This document shows, in pieces, positions 22,459 through 35,500 of a stretch of DNA of 64,000 nt. A program made the position numbers and the translations under genes. Position 1 is the stretch's first letter, and each line of letters opens with the position of its first letter. The notes beneath the pieces were generated by a model. The model did not search any database, was not told the DNA's origin, and was given only the letters and a program-made list of their open reading frames with translations. The stretch comes from Mesostigma viride. Its lineage: Eukaryota > Streptophyta > Mesostigmatophyceae > Mesostigmatales > Mesostigmataceae. The DNA lies in the NCBI GenBank assembly GCA_009746045.1, contig RPFO01000079.1, positions 2,255,344-2,319,343 of the forward strand, given 5' to 3'.

Positions 22459-23524
22459 GAATGCAGCGGGTATGATGATAAGAGGCGCGACCCTCGGATG
22501 CCAGTTAACGCTCAGTTGAATGTCATGGGGATACCATCCGCCCAGCGAATGTGTCTCTTGATATACAGGTGGAAAGCTATCTGCAACGCGCTGGTGAACA
22601 GCGACGTCCACGCAAAACCGTTTTGTTTTCAATGAATACCATCAAAAGCTGCGAACCCTCTGCAGACGCTTAAAGCTTCCGCCTAGGCTGCGCCACCCTC
22701 CAAGCTGGCCGTTTCCACGACGTGATGATTGCAATACATTCATCGTTCCTTCGGAAACTCGCGACCAGCCCGCCACGGCCCAGTTTTTGCCCACAAGTCG
22801 AGACCTCGTCGCAGGTAGCTGCCATCGAGTACGTCACGCTTATTGTTATTGCGCTCCTCCTTTACTTAACGGTGGCTGGAATACGCAAGTAAATTGAAAA
22901 TGTGGATAGGGAGAGCCCTTCTTTCGGAACTGCGAGGCGATGGAAAATATTTATGTTGCACAAACAAGCTCTGGACACGTGTCGCATGTATGTGCCTTTT
23001 CTCGCAGTACCCGCCCTCCACGGCTTTGGCGCCAACTTGAAACCATCCCAGAAGGAAGGACCCGTTTGGCGGTTGGCCTCCAATGCCGCCTCGTCACTTG
23101 CTTGAGACGGGATACCTATTCATCATACCAGAACTTCCTCATTCACATCTATGTATCAAGATTCAAGACCCCATCTAATCTGGGAGTACCGAGTACTCCC
23201 GGTAATGCCTACGCTTTGCCTGTTGCAAGACAATTCGCACTGCCTGCCATAGCCAGAGAAAATGGCTATAATTGCTCCTGAATTTTGTACAGTTAAGTTA
23301 TCGGTACGAATGCATGGCGTGGATGCTTAATTTATTCATGGATATCAAAGGTTGCAGTTGCTGGTTGGAACTTCAGTGTTGCCACCAAGTGCAATAAGTC
23401 AATTTTCCACCATGTACAACCCCTTACTACTTTGGAGCTAGCTAGGGTCAATGGGCCACTTCTCGGGGCCCAGGGCACGTCCTATGTGGCAAAAGTGGTT
23501 TTCAAGTATCAAAGGGCGCCTAGG
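22459..23524. promoter_or_regulatory. Divergent promoter interval
   Basis: About 1.07 kb separates the start codons of the minus-strand GT29 gene and the plus-strand CCDC57-like gene, so both promoters must lie here if the start choices are right. I can point to no clear TATA box or shared element. A short ATG frame at 23411 (CCACCATG) ends after nine codons and would act as an upstream reading frame if transcribed. Confidence 0.4.
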
Positions 23525-26500
23525 ATGACCGTGGGAAATCAATTTCCCCCCGGCGCCGTCTTGCCCGGTGAAATGGCGGCAACTCCCATTAGACTGATGC
23601 TCGATCAGAAGGAGCTGGAGCTGGCTCGCTTGCGGGAAGAGAGCCTTCGGGCCATGGAAGACCAGGTGAATTGTATCGACCTTGTTATGCGGGGGAAGAA
23701 GCTAGGTGCACTATGTCGTTTCGCTCCTCCATATCACCTGTTTACCATTAGAAGTGAAAGTTGGAGATTTGATCGATCATATATCGATTGATATTTGCCA
23801 TCACTAGGAGACTCTTGGCCAGCAGGTCTAATGCCTACGAGGTTCTGTCTGTCTGTTGCACTCCCGGCGGTAGATACCTCCTCTTTTGTTGGCCATAATC
23901 GAGCAACGGCCGCTTAGGTTTCATCCGACTCAGTAAATTTTGAACGACCCCTTGCAAATTGCGGGAGGTGGGGGTGGCAGGGACCAGAGCGCCTAGCACC
24001 GCATTCTAGTTCTAAACATAGGCTGTTTCCTACACCCGCAGCAGGCATAGTAACGTCGCCGTTCAAGTCACCCATCTCCCTCTATCAGGCAGGCAGCAGA
24101 GAAAGTGCCCGGTGCTAATCTCCTGAATAGCCAGAGCACAGCAGCCAGAGCGCACACTAGTAAGCCCCCTGATTCATGATCTTGCTCTGGATATTGGTTT
24201 CCATTATTACTGTTGCCTTGAACACCGGCCGGCCTTGGCAGCAGCTCTTGCCCTTGCATCATGACACCCCTCCTCCCTTCCATCATGACACCCCTCCTCC
24301 CTTGCGTCACGACACCCCTCCTCCCTTGCGTCACGACACCCCTCCTCCCTTGCGTCACGACACCCCTCCTCCCTTGCGTCACGACACCCCTCCTCCCTTG
24401 CGTCACGACATCCCTCCTCCCTTGCGTCATGACACCCCTCCTCCCTTGCGTCACGACACCCCTCCTCCCTTGCGTCACGACACCCCTCCTCCCTTGCATC
24501 CTTACACCCCTCCTCCCTTGCGTCATGACACCCCTCCTCCCTTGCATCACGACACCCCTCCTCCCTTGCGTCACGACACCCCTCCTCCCTTGCGTCACGA
24601 CACCCCTCCTCCCTTGCATCCAGACACCCCTCCTCCCTTGCATCATGACACCCCTCCTCCCTTGCGTCACGACACCCCTCCTCCCTTGCGTCACGACACC
24701 CCTCCTCCCTTGCATCCAGACACCCCTTCTCCCTTGCGTCACGACACCCCTCCTCCCTTGCGTCACGACACCCCTCCTCCCTTGCGTCATGACACCCCTC
24801 CTCCCTTGCATCCTTACACCCCTCCTCCCTTGCGTCATGACACCCCTCCTCCCTTGCATCACGACACCCCTCCTCCCTTGCGTCACGACACCCCTCCTCC
24901 CTTGCGTCACGACACCCCTCCTCCCTTGCATCCAGACACCCCTCCTCCCTTGCATCATGACACCCCTCCTCCCTTGCGTCACGACACCCCTCCTCCCTTG
25001 CGTCACGACACCCCTCCTCCCTTGCATCCAGACACCCCTTCTCCCTTGCGTCATGACACCCCTTCTCCCTTGCGTCACGACACCCCTCCTCCCTTGCGTC
25101 ATGACACCCCTCCTCCCTTGCGTCACGACACCCCTCCTCCCTTGCGTCACGACACCCCTCCTCCCTTGCGTCACGACACCCCTCCTCCCTTGCATCCAGA
25201 CACCCCTCCTCCCTTGCATCATGACACCCCTCCTCCCTTGCGTCACGACACCCCTCCTCCCTTGCGTCACGACACCCCTCCTCCCTTGCGTCACGACACC
25301 CCTCCTCCCTTGCATCCTTACACCCCTCCTCCCTTGCATCCTTACACCCCTCCTCCCTTGCGTCACGACACCCCTTCTCCCTTGCATCATGACACCCCTC
25401 CCCCCTTGCGTCACGACACCCCTCCTCCCTTGCGTCACGACACCCCTCCTCCCTTGCATCCTTACACCCCTCCTCCCTTGCATCATGACACCCCTCCTCC
25501 CTTGCGTCACGACACCCCTCCTCCCTTGCGTCACGACACCCCTCCTCCCTTGCATCCTTACACCCCTCCTCCCTTGCGTCATGACACCCCTCCTCCCTTG
25601 CATCACGACACCCCTCCTCCCTTGCGTCACGACACCCCTCCTCCCTTGCGTCACGACATCCCTCCTCCCTTGCATCCAGACACCCCTCCTCCCTTGCATC
25701 ATGACACCCCTCCTCCCTTGCGTCACGACACCCCTCCTCCCTTGCGTCATGACATCCCTTCTCCCTTGCGTCACGACACCCCTCCTCCCTTGCGTCACGA
25801 CACCCCTCCTCCCTTGCGTCATGACATCCCTTCTCCCTTGCGTCACGACACCCCTCCTCCCTTGCGTCACGACACCCCTCCTCCCTTGCATCATGACACC
25901 CCTCCTCCCTTGCGTCACGACACCCCTCCTCCCTTGCGTCATGACATCCCTTCTCCCTTGCATCACGACACCCCTCCTCCCTTGCGTCACGACACCCCTC
26001 CTCCCTTGCGTCATGACACCCCTCCTCCCTTGCATCATGACACCCCTCCTCCCTTGCGTCACGACATCCCTCCTCCCTTGCATCCAGACACCCCTCCTCC
26101 CTTGCATCATGACACCCCTCCTCCCTTGCGTCACGACACCCCTCCTCCCTTGCGTCATGACATCCCTTCTCCCTTGCGTCACGACACCCCTCCTCCCTTG
26201 CGTCACGACACCCCTCCTCCCTTGCGTCATGACATCCCTTCTCCCTTGCGTCACGACACCCCTCCTCCCTTGCATCATGACACCCCTCCTCCCTTGCGTC
26301 ACGACACCCCTCCTCCCTTGCGTCATGACATCCCTTCTCCCTTGCGTCACGACACCCCTCCTCCCTTGCGTCACGACACCCCTCCTCCCTTGCATCCAGA
26401 CACCCCTCCTCCCTTGCATCATGACACCCCTCCTCCCTTGCATCACGACACCCCTCCTCCCTTGCGTCACGACACCCCTCCTCCCTTGCGTCACGACATC

Positions 26501-29500
26501 CCTCCTCCCTTGCATCCAGACACCCCTCCTCCCTTGCATCATGACACCCCTCCTCCCTTGCGTCACGACACCCCTCCTCCCTTGCGTCATGACATCCCTT
26601 CTCCCTTGCGTCACGACACCCCTCCTCCCTTGCGTCACGACACCCCTCCTCCCTTGCGTCATGACACCCCTTCTCCCTTGCGTCACGACACCCCTCCTCC
26701 CTTGCGTCACGACACCCCTCCTCCCTTGCATCATGACACCCCTCCTCCCTTGCGTCACGACACCCCTCCTCCCTTGCATCATGACACCCCTCCTCCCTTG
26801 CGTCATGACACCCCTCCTCCCTTGCATCACGACACCCCTCCTCCCTTGCGTCACGACACCCCTTCTCCCTTGCGTCATGACACCCCTCCTCCCTTGCGTC
26901 ACGACACCCCTCCTCCCTTGCATCCTTACACCCCTCCTCCCTTGCGTCATGACACCCCTCCTCCCTTGCATCACGACACCCCTTCTCCCTTGCGTCACGA
27001 CACCCCTCCTCCCTTGCGTCACGACACCCCTCCTCCCTTGCATCCTTACACCCCTCCTCCCTTGCGTCATGACACCCCTCCTCCCTTGCATCATGACACC
27101 CCTCCTCCCTTGCGTCACGACACCCCTCCTCCCTTGCGTCACGACACCCCTCCTCCCTTGCGTCATGACACCCCTCCTCCCTTGCGTCATGACACCCCTC
27201 CTCCCTTGCATCATGACACCCCTCCTCCCTTGCGTCACGACACCCCTCCTCCCTTGCATCACGACACCCCTCCTCCCTTGCGTCACGACACCCCTCCTCC
27301 CTTGCGTCATGACACCCCTCCTCCCTTGCATCACGACACCCCTCCTCCCTTGCATCATGACACCCCTCCTCCCTTGCGTCATGACACCCCTCCTCCCTTG
27401 CATCCTTACACCCCTCCTCCCTTGCGTCATGACACCCCTCCTCCCTTGCATCATGACACCCCTCCTCCCTTGCGTCACGACACCCCTCCTCCCTTGCGTC
27501 ATGACACCCCTCCTCCCTTGCATCACGACACCCCTCCTCCCTTGCATCATGACACCCCTCCTCCCTTGCGTCATGACACCCCTCCTCCCTTGCATCATGA
27601 CACCCCTCCTCCCTTGCATCCAGACACCCCTCCTCCCTTGCGTCACGACACCCCTCCTCCCTTGCATCATGACACCCCTCCTCCCTTGCGTCATGACACC
27701 CCTCCTCCCTTGCATCATGACACCCCTCCTCCCTTGCGTCATGACACCCCTCCTCCCTTGCGTCACGACACCCCTCCTCCCTTGCATCCAGACACCCCTC
27801 CTCCCTTGCATCATGACACCCCTCCTCCCTTGCGTCACGACACCCCTCCTCCCTTGCATCATGACACCCCTCCTCCCTTGCGTCACGACACCCCTCCTCC
27901 CTTGCGTCACGACACCCCTCCTCCCTTGCGTCACGACACCCCTCCTCCCTTGCGTCATGACATCCCTTCTCCCTTGCGTCATGACACCCCTTCTCCCTTG
28001 CGTCACGACACCCCTCCTCCCTTGCGTCACGACACCCCTCCTCCCTTGCGTCACGACACCCCTCCTCCCTTGCGTCATGACATCCCTTCTCCCTTGCGTC
28101 ACGACACCCCTCCTCCCTTGCGTCACGACACCCCTCCTCCCTTGCGTCACGACACCCCTCCTCCCTTGCGTCATGACATCCCTTCTCCCTTGCGTCATGA
28201 CACCCCTTCTCCCTTGCGTCACGACACCCCTCCTCCCTTGCGTCACGACACCCCTCCTCCCTTGCGTCATGACACCCCTCCTCCCTTGCGTCACGACACC
28301 CCTCCTCCCTTAAGTCATGACACCCCTCCTCTGTGCGCTTTACATTCCTGGCAGTTCGGACATCCGCGACACACGTAGCACTCCTAATGTTGCCCCAACA
28401 CTCTTGGTGTTGCTCTAGCACTCGTGATTGCCCTCATACTCTTATCTTGCCCTAACTCTTGTACCCTTGCCCTCGTCATGGGTTGCCCAAGTACCCCTTG
28501 CCATTACCTTTTCAATTATTTACCGCTGCCAAATCTTTCAGCTGTACTTTGTCCTTCTTGTGTGCACCTGGCCGTATGCCCCGTCCTTATGATAATTCTA
28601 TTCCCCACCTCTCATCGGATGACACCTCTATTCCCCACCTCTCATCGGATGACACCTCTATTCCCCACCTCTCATCGGATGACACCTCTATTCCCCGCCT
28701 CTCATCGGATGACACCTCTATTCCCCACCTCTCATCGGATGACACCTCTATTCCCCACCTCTCATCGGATGACACCTCTATTCCCCACCTCTCATCGGAT
28801 GACACCTCCATTCCCCACCTCTCATCGAATGACACCTCTATTCCCCACCTCTCATCGGATGACACCTCTATTCCCCACCTCTCATCGGATGACACCTCTA
28901 TTCCCCACCTCTCATCGGATGACACCTCTATTCCCCACCTCTCATCGAATGACACCTCTATTCCCCACCTCTCATCGGATGACACCTCTATTCCCCACCT
29001 CTCATCGGATGACACCTCTATTCCCCACCTCTCATCGAATGACACCTCTATTCCCCACCTCTCATCGGATGACACCTCTATTCCCCACCTCTCATCGGAT
29101 GACACCTCCATTCCCCACCTCTCATCGGATGACACCTCTATTCCCCACCTCTCATCGGATGACACCTCCATTCCCCACCCCTTCATCGGATGACACCTCT
29201 ATTCCCCACCTCTCATCGGATGACACCTCTATTCCCCACCTCTCATCGGATGACACCTCTATTCCCCACCTCTCATCGGATGACACCTCTATTCCCCACC
29301 CCTTCATCGGATGACACCTCTATTCCCCACCTCTCATCGGATGACACCTCTATTCCCCACCTCTCATCGGATGACACCTCTATTCCCCACCCCTTCATCG
29401 GATGACACCTCTATTCCCCACCTCTCATCGGATGACACCTCTATTCCCCACCTCTCATCGGATGACACCTCTATTCCCCACCCCTTCATCGGATGACACC

Positions 29501-32500
29501 TCTATTCCCCACCCCTTCATCGGATGACACCTCTATTCCCCACCTCTCATCGAATGACACCTCTATTCCCCACCTCTCGCCCCGCGTGTGCACCAGCTCC
29601 AGAGCAAGAACGCTGAGCTGGCACTTTTGAGGGCGAAGCTGGCTCAGCTGAAGGAGGACTTCCAGGTAAGACCAGGGAAGGGAATAGATTCTTCCATGGA
29701 ATTTTTGTCCTGTAAATTAAGGAGGAATGTCTGGCAAGTGATTCATAAGAAGTTGAATGGCTTTGGGATTCGATACTTTGTTCGTTGTTACGAATAACTT
29801 CAACCTACCACACGCCCAGGCCAAACACACCCTGGCCACGCGCTCTGCCATGCCCATGTTGGCATTGCATTGGTGTGGGTGTTGGCGTTGCGTTGGAATG
29901 GTTGTTGGCGTTGCGTTCGCCAGTTCAACTTGTCACTGCTGGAGGAGCGCGACCGCGAGCTGATGGAGTACGACGCAAGCCATGGGGCAATGCAGGTGGG
30001 GGTCACAACACCACTATAGTGGTGATGCAGGTGGGGGTCACTGTAGCAGTATAGTAGTGATGCAGGGTGGAGGTCACTGTAGCAGTATAGTAGTGATGCA
30101 GGGTGGGGTCGCTGTAGCAGTATAGTAGTGATGCAGGGTGGAGGTCACTATAGGGGTGAGGCAGGTATGGGTCGCAATAGTAGTGGTGCAGTTGGGGGTT
30201 GCTACAGCGGCGATGCAGATGGGGCCCACACACAAGGGTGATTCAGGGCCACTCTAGCCTCACAAGGCGGCGACCAGTTGGACTAACACAAAGACTCCAC
30301 AGCTACAGCTATCTTTTATTAGTACTAGGTATGTGAATGGTTGGCATTTCAGCGCAGGACATATCTGCGGTCGCTTTGTGGTGTACTTGTATGGGGGTAA
30401 CTCGGGAAGTCACTAGCTATGTAGTTGCCTAAACATATTAGTGAAACTCTGTATAAACTTGACATTTCAACTTGTACTACCATCTCTTTATCAAGGAGGC
30501 TTTTTGGATACATGTCCAACGGCCAACCAGCTGCCGAAACGCGCTTTTGATGGGGCTTTTGATGGGACTTGACTCTGTCCATGCTCAGCGTGCCCGGATG
30601 CCCTGTGCATCTTGTGTGCACTCCTGTCCTATCTCGCCTCCCTCTGCAGTATCTCCTATGGCCCTGTGTGCCCTGACATGCTGCTGCCCTGTGTGCCCTG
30701 CGTGCGTTGTGTGGCGGATGTGAGCAGAAGGATCTGCAGCACGCCGACGTGCGACTCAGCGAGGCGTCTGTAGCGTTGGCAGAAGCGAACTCGCAGCTCA
30801 AAATCGTGAGTGTGTCAGGCCCCAGCAGCTCGTCTGAAACGTGCTGTCTCGTAAGGGAGGGGCGTGAAGGGAAAAGTTTCTTTGTGTAGGGGGGCGATGG
30901 GGGAGAGGGGGGAAGTGGGGGAGGCTCAAATCATGTTCAAGGCGAGCCATCGGGTTGACCAGCGAAGGCAACATAGGTGCGTGCCCGGGGTCGGTCGCTA
31001 GTGCTTGTTGGACCTTGTGACGTGCTCCGCGGGAGGAGTAGCAACAGCAAAGACGAAGGCAGGAGTGAGGGGCAGCCATGGCCGTGTTCCGCCGCGGTGT
31101 TGTGGGGTGGACTGCTGGTCGTACTGCTGTTGTAGAGGGGCATAGCATTTCTAACCTACTAGACAAGCACAGTACAGTCAAAGCTGTCTTACTGCTGTCG
31201 TTCGCGAACCTAATGCCCTTGTGTAGCATAGTAGCACAGCATTGCAGTACAAATGTATGAAGTATGAATGTATGAACATAGGATTGTAGCACCTTCTCGT
31301 GAGACCATACCATGGAGTGGCATATAGTGCATTGGACCTAGGTAAGCATCCTGGGTAAGTACGGCCTATCTGGGTAAGTACCCGGAGGAGCCTAGTTGCC
31401 TGTGTGTTCTCATGCAACCAGATTGACCAGATTAATTTCAAAATGTCTCTGGGATGCACCAATCATTTTTGGACATGGCTTTTCTGTTGTGCGCAGGAGC
31501 GCGTAGTAGCATGCCAGCACCGTGTCATATAACCAGGGCTTGAAATGTCTGGCATGTTATGCACAGGAGCGGCGCCGGTGTGAGGACATGGAATCCCAGT
31601 ACAGCATGCAGGTGGCCTCGCTCAAGGAGCAGGTGAGGTCTTCCCTGAAAGGGATAAATCTCTCTTGCTGCATGCTTGTTTCCTGATCGGAGACGCCTGA
31701 CTCTCTCTTTCTGCTTGCTTCCTGTCAGAGAGGCCTGACACCCTGTGTTGGGTGGTGGATGTCCAGGTTTTCTGATTGGAAGTGGTATGGAACACTTCTG
31801 AAGGGTAGTGGGCACATTCCGCCGCGTTGTTTAGGAAGCACGGTGAGGGCCTCTATCAGACCATCCAGTAGCCAGGGCAAAAAAACAAGGTGTGGATGGT
31901 CTATCCATTAGCCAGAAGATTTCCAAAGAACAGCTCCATTTGTGTCCCTCTCGCATTCATGCAATAACACTATGTATGTGCATCCATGGCTTTGTTGCAT
32001 GCCACTGGCGACATGGCGCCTGTTTGCCTTGGTATATGGCGCCACTACTTACTTACTTACTCACTCACTCACTCACTCACTCACTCACTCACTCACTCAC
32101 TCACTCACTCACTCACTCACTCACTCACTCACTCACTCACTCACTCACTCACTCACTCACTCACTCACTCACTCACTCACTCACTCACTCACTCACTCAC
32201 TCACTCACTCACTCACTCACTCACTCACTCACTCACTCACTCACTCACGCACTCACGCACTCACGCACTCACGCACTCACGCACTCACGCACTCACGCAC
32301 TCACGCACTCACGCACTCACACACTCACGCACTTACGCACTCACGCTCTCACGCACTCACGCTCTCACGCACTCACGCACTCACGCACTCACGCACTCAC
32401 GCACTCACGCACTCACGCACTCACGCACTCACGCACTCACGCACTCACGCACTCACGCACTCACGCACTCACGCACTCACGCACTCACGCACTCACGCAC

Positions 32501-35500
32501 TCACGCACTCACGCACTCACGCACTCACGCACTCACGCACTCACGCACTCACGCACTCACGCACTCACGCACTCACGCACTCACGCACTCACGCACTCAC
32601 GCACTCACTCACTCACTCACTCACTCACTCACTCACTCACTCACTCACTCACTCACTCACTCACTCACTCACTCACTCACTCACTCACTCACTCACTCAC
32701 TCACTCACTCACTCACTCACGCACTCACGCACTCACGCACTCACGCACTCACGCACTCACGCACTCACGCACTCACGCACTCACGCACTCACGCACTCAC
32801 GCACTCACGCACTCACGCACTCACGCACTCACGCACTCACGCACTCACGCACTCACGCACTCACGCACTTACGCACTCACGCACTGCACTCACGCACTCA
32901 CGCACTCACGCACTCACTCACTCACTCACTCACTCACTCACTCACTCACTCACTCACTCACTCACTCACTCACTCACTCACTCACTCACTCACTCACTCA
33001 CTCACTCACTCACTCACTCACTCACTCACTCACTCACTCACTCACTCACTCACTCACTCACTCACTCACTCACTCACTCACTCACTCACTCACTCACTCA
33101 CTTACTTATTTAGAAATCCATGGCGCCTGTATGCCGGGTAACATGCTTGGTAGTAGACTCTTGCGTGCAAGTGTGCTCACAGAATGTCATGGGAAGCTTG
33201 ACAGAGTAACTTTGGTGGATTCGGATCCCTGAAATGGCTTTCTGCTTTCTTTGCACGATGGGCTAATCCCTGACGTGTATAGCTCCACAGGGACCCTGAG
33301 TAGTGGCAAGCAAGCTGGGTCTTAAGGCGTCACAGTTTCTAGTAGCAACATGCCATTCTGCCACATCCCCATGCTGACACCTGCATGATCGCTCTCGTAC
33401 TCCTACCCTCTGCCCCGGCACTACAACCTCCCTCTCCACCACCTGGTCACGTCCCCCTCCTTGGCCCCCCCAGCTCCACAACGCCGACCTGCGCCGGAAG
33501 GAGGAGCTGCTGCGCCAGCGTGAGGAGTTTGAGAGCATCAAGCGCGGTATGAGGGGTTAGGGATTTGGATAAACGTAAACGTGTTTATGAAAGCCGCTGA
33601 TATCCTCCATATGGAAGGAGTTCGAGAGCATGGTGCGCGGTACAAGGGTAAACTGATAGACAATTATTATGATAATAAGTTCTAATGTATGATAATGATG
33701 TCATTCCAGACCGTGTCATCCAAGTGCCTCTGCCGGTGGTCCGGCCAATCTTGCCAGTTTGGTAGCCCATCGCGTGCATTCTGGGGCCAGATCGTATTTC
33801 TTTTCCTGGACCCAGCAACATCTATGTCTTCGGGAACACAAGCATGTGGTGCTGTAGCTGAGGAAGGCAGCTCTGGTACGCCGCGAGGCTGGAGGTGCGC
33901 ATGGGTGGGTAGGTTGCATTGATTAGCTCTGTTGGTTCACTTGCTGGATCGCCGGTCTCCCTTGCTAGCGTAGCTAGCACACCTGGACTGCATGTAGGCT
34001 ACTAAGGCCGCCACGGGGTGGCCGGGTGGGTGTGATTCAGGCACGGGCCTCCATCAACAACCTAGCCCTGCCGAGCAACCTGGTTGGGTTGACTGTCACA
34101 GAGATATCAGCAAGGATGCTAGACCCTGAGAGAAAACGTTTCTCATCTTCTGCTCTGCTGTTTAATCCTCTCCTATTCCCTGCCTGCCTGTATAAATATT
34201 TTTTGTTGATGGATTTCTCTACCGTTCCCTGCCTGCCCGTATAAATATTTTTTGTTGATGGATTTCTCTACCGTTCCCTGCCTGCCCCTATAAATATTTT
34301 TTGTTGATGGATTTCTCTACCGTTCCCTGCCTGCCCCTATAAATATTTTTTGTTGATGGATTTCTCTACCGTTCCCTGCCTGCCCCTATAAATATTTTTT
34401 GTTGATGGATTTCTCTGCTGTTCCCTGCCTGCCATTGAAAAGGTGGTTTGCTTTTCCGCTGATGTCGTGCTTTCCTGTCCCCTGCCTGCCATGCACTGGG
34501 GTGGCATGCCCTGTGGCGGCCTCCCCTTCCCCTGGGTGGCCTGTCCTCCCCTCCTGTGACGTGTGCCAGACCTCACGTCGCAGCTGCACAGCCAGCAGGA
34601 GGACCTGGAGCTGGAGCGCCGCCAGCTGGTGGAACGATGCGAGGAGTTGGTCCGCACGAAGGAGGCACAGCTGCAGGTAGTAAACTAGTTAACCTGCATG
34701 CGGTTGTTGGGGTTCATGGCTGCGCGTAGCAACGATGGATGCGTGTGCCCATAGGGGGTTCATGGCTGCAGGTTTGGGCGATGCATGTGGCTGTGGGCAG
34801 GGCCATTCCGGTTTGACAAGGTTTGGCAAGGTTTGACCGGCCACTATCTTTGCTAAAAGTGTAATCCATATGGCAAGAGGTGTTTATAATATTCCGTGTG
34901 ATTTAGCTAAAGAAGCTGTTAATCTATTTAAATCAGCGGATAATCAAGCAAGTAACAAGCAAGGCTCAACACGTGAATATATCTGCAAAGGACCTGCCCG
35001 TTTATGATTACTTGCGCGCGTGTGTGTGCCTGCGTGTGAAATCACGTGCGCTAACCTGTGCTGCTGCGTGGCTATCTCCTCATCTGCGATATCAGTGCAT
35101 GCTGACAACATGCTCGCCGGGGTGCGTGCGTGTTCTTGCATCTTGTTGCGTGGCTATGTCTGCCACCGCTGTGTGCCGCTGTTGCTGCATGGTACCGCGT
35201 GCGACAGGAGCGGGCGGACCGCCTCGACGTCACCACGTTTGAGTACGAGCGCAGAATACATCGACTGGTGAGCGACAGTGACATTGAGAGTTTCTCTTTT
35301 CGATGATGTTGAGTCATATTTGCCTTCTACTTAGATAGGCACTTACTGTCCATTTTGCAAAGTGTGTGGGAATGAAACAGGGAAACTGCTGCTTCTGCCC
35401 TTTGCCCATGGAACCCCTGGCAGGTTTGCCCTACGCCTTCGCAAGGCAAACCCCTTGAATTGTGAAAATGTTGTCCCGGTGCTAGCTATGTGCCCCTGCG

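Noticed and set aside
24068-28421. Giant open frames of 1350-1408 codons on both strands ([24 protein letters not shown] repeats)
   Set aside because: They are produced by a stop-free 24-bp satellite whose period is a multiple of three. The block lies in an intron whose flanking exons join in phase without it.
28424-29496. [10 protein letters not shown] and [10 protein letters not shown] repeat proteins
   Set aside because: 30-bp satellite. The 31-bp variants shift the frame repeatedly, so there is no selection for one frame.
31892-33232. Three overlapping THSL/THSR open frames of 375-446 codons
   Set aside because: The ACTC array is open in all frames, and no phase-compatible splice sites surround it.
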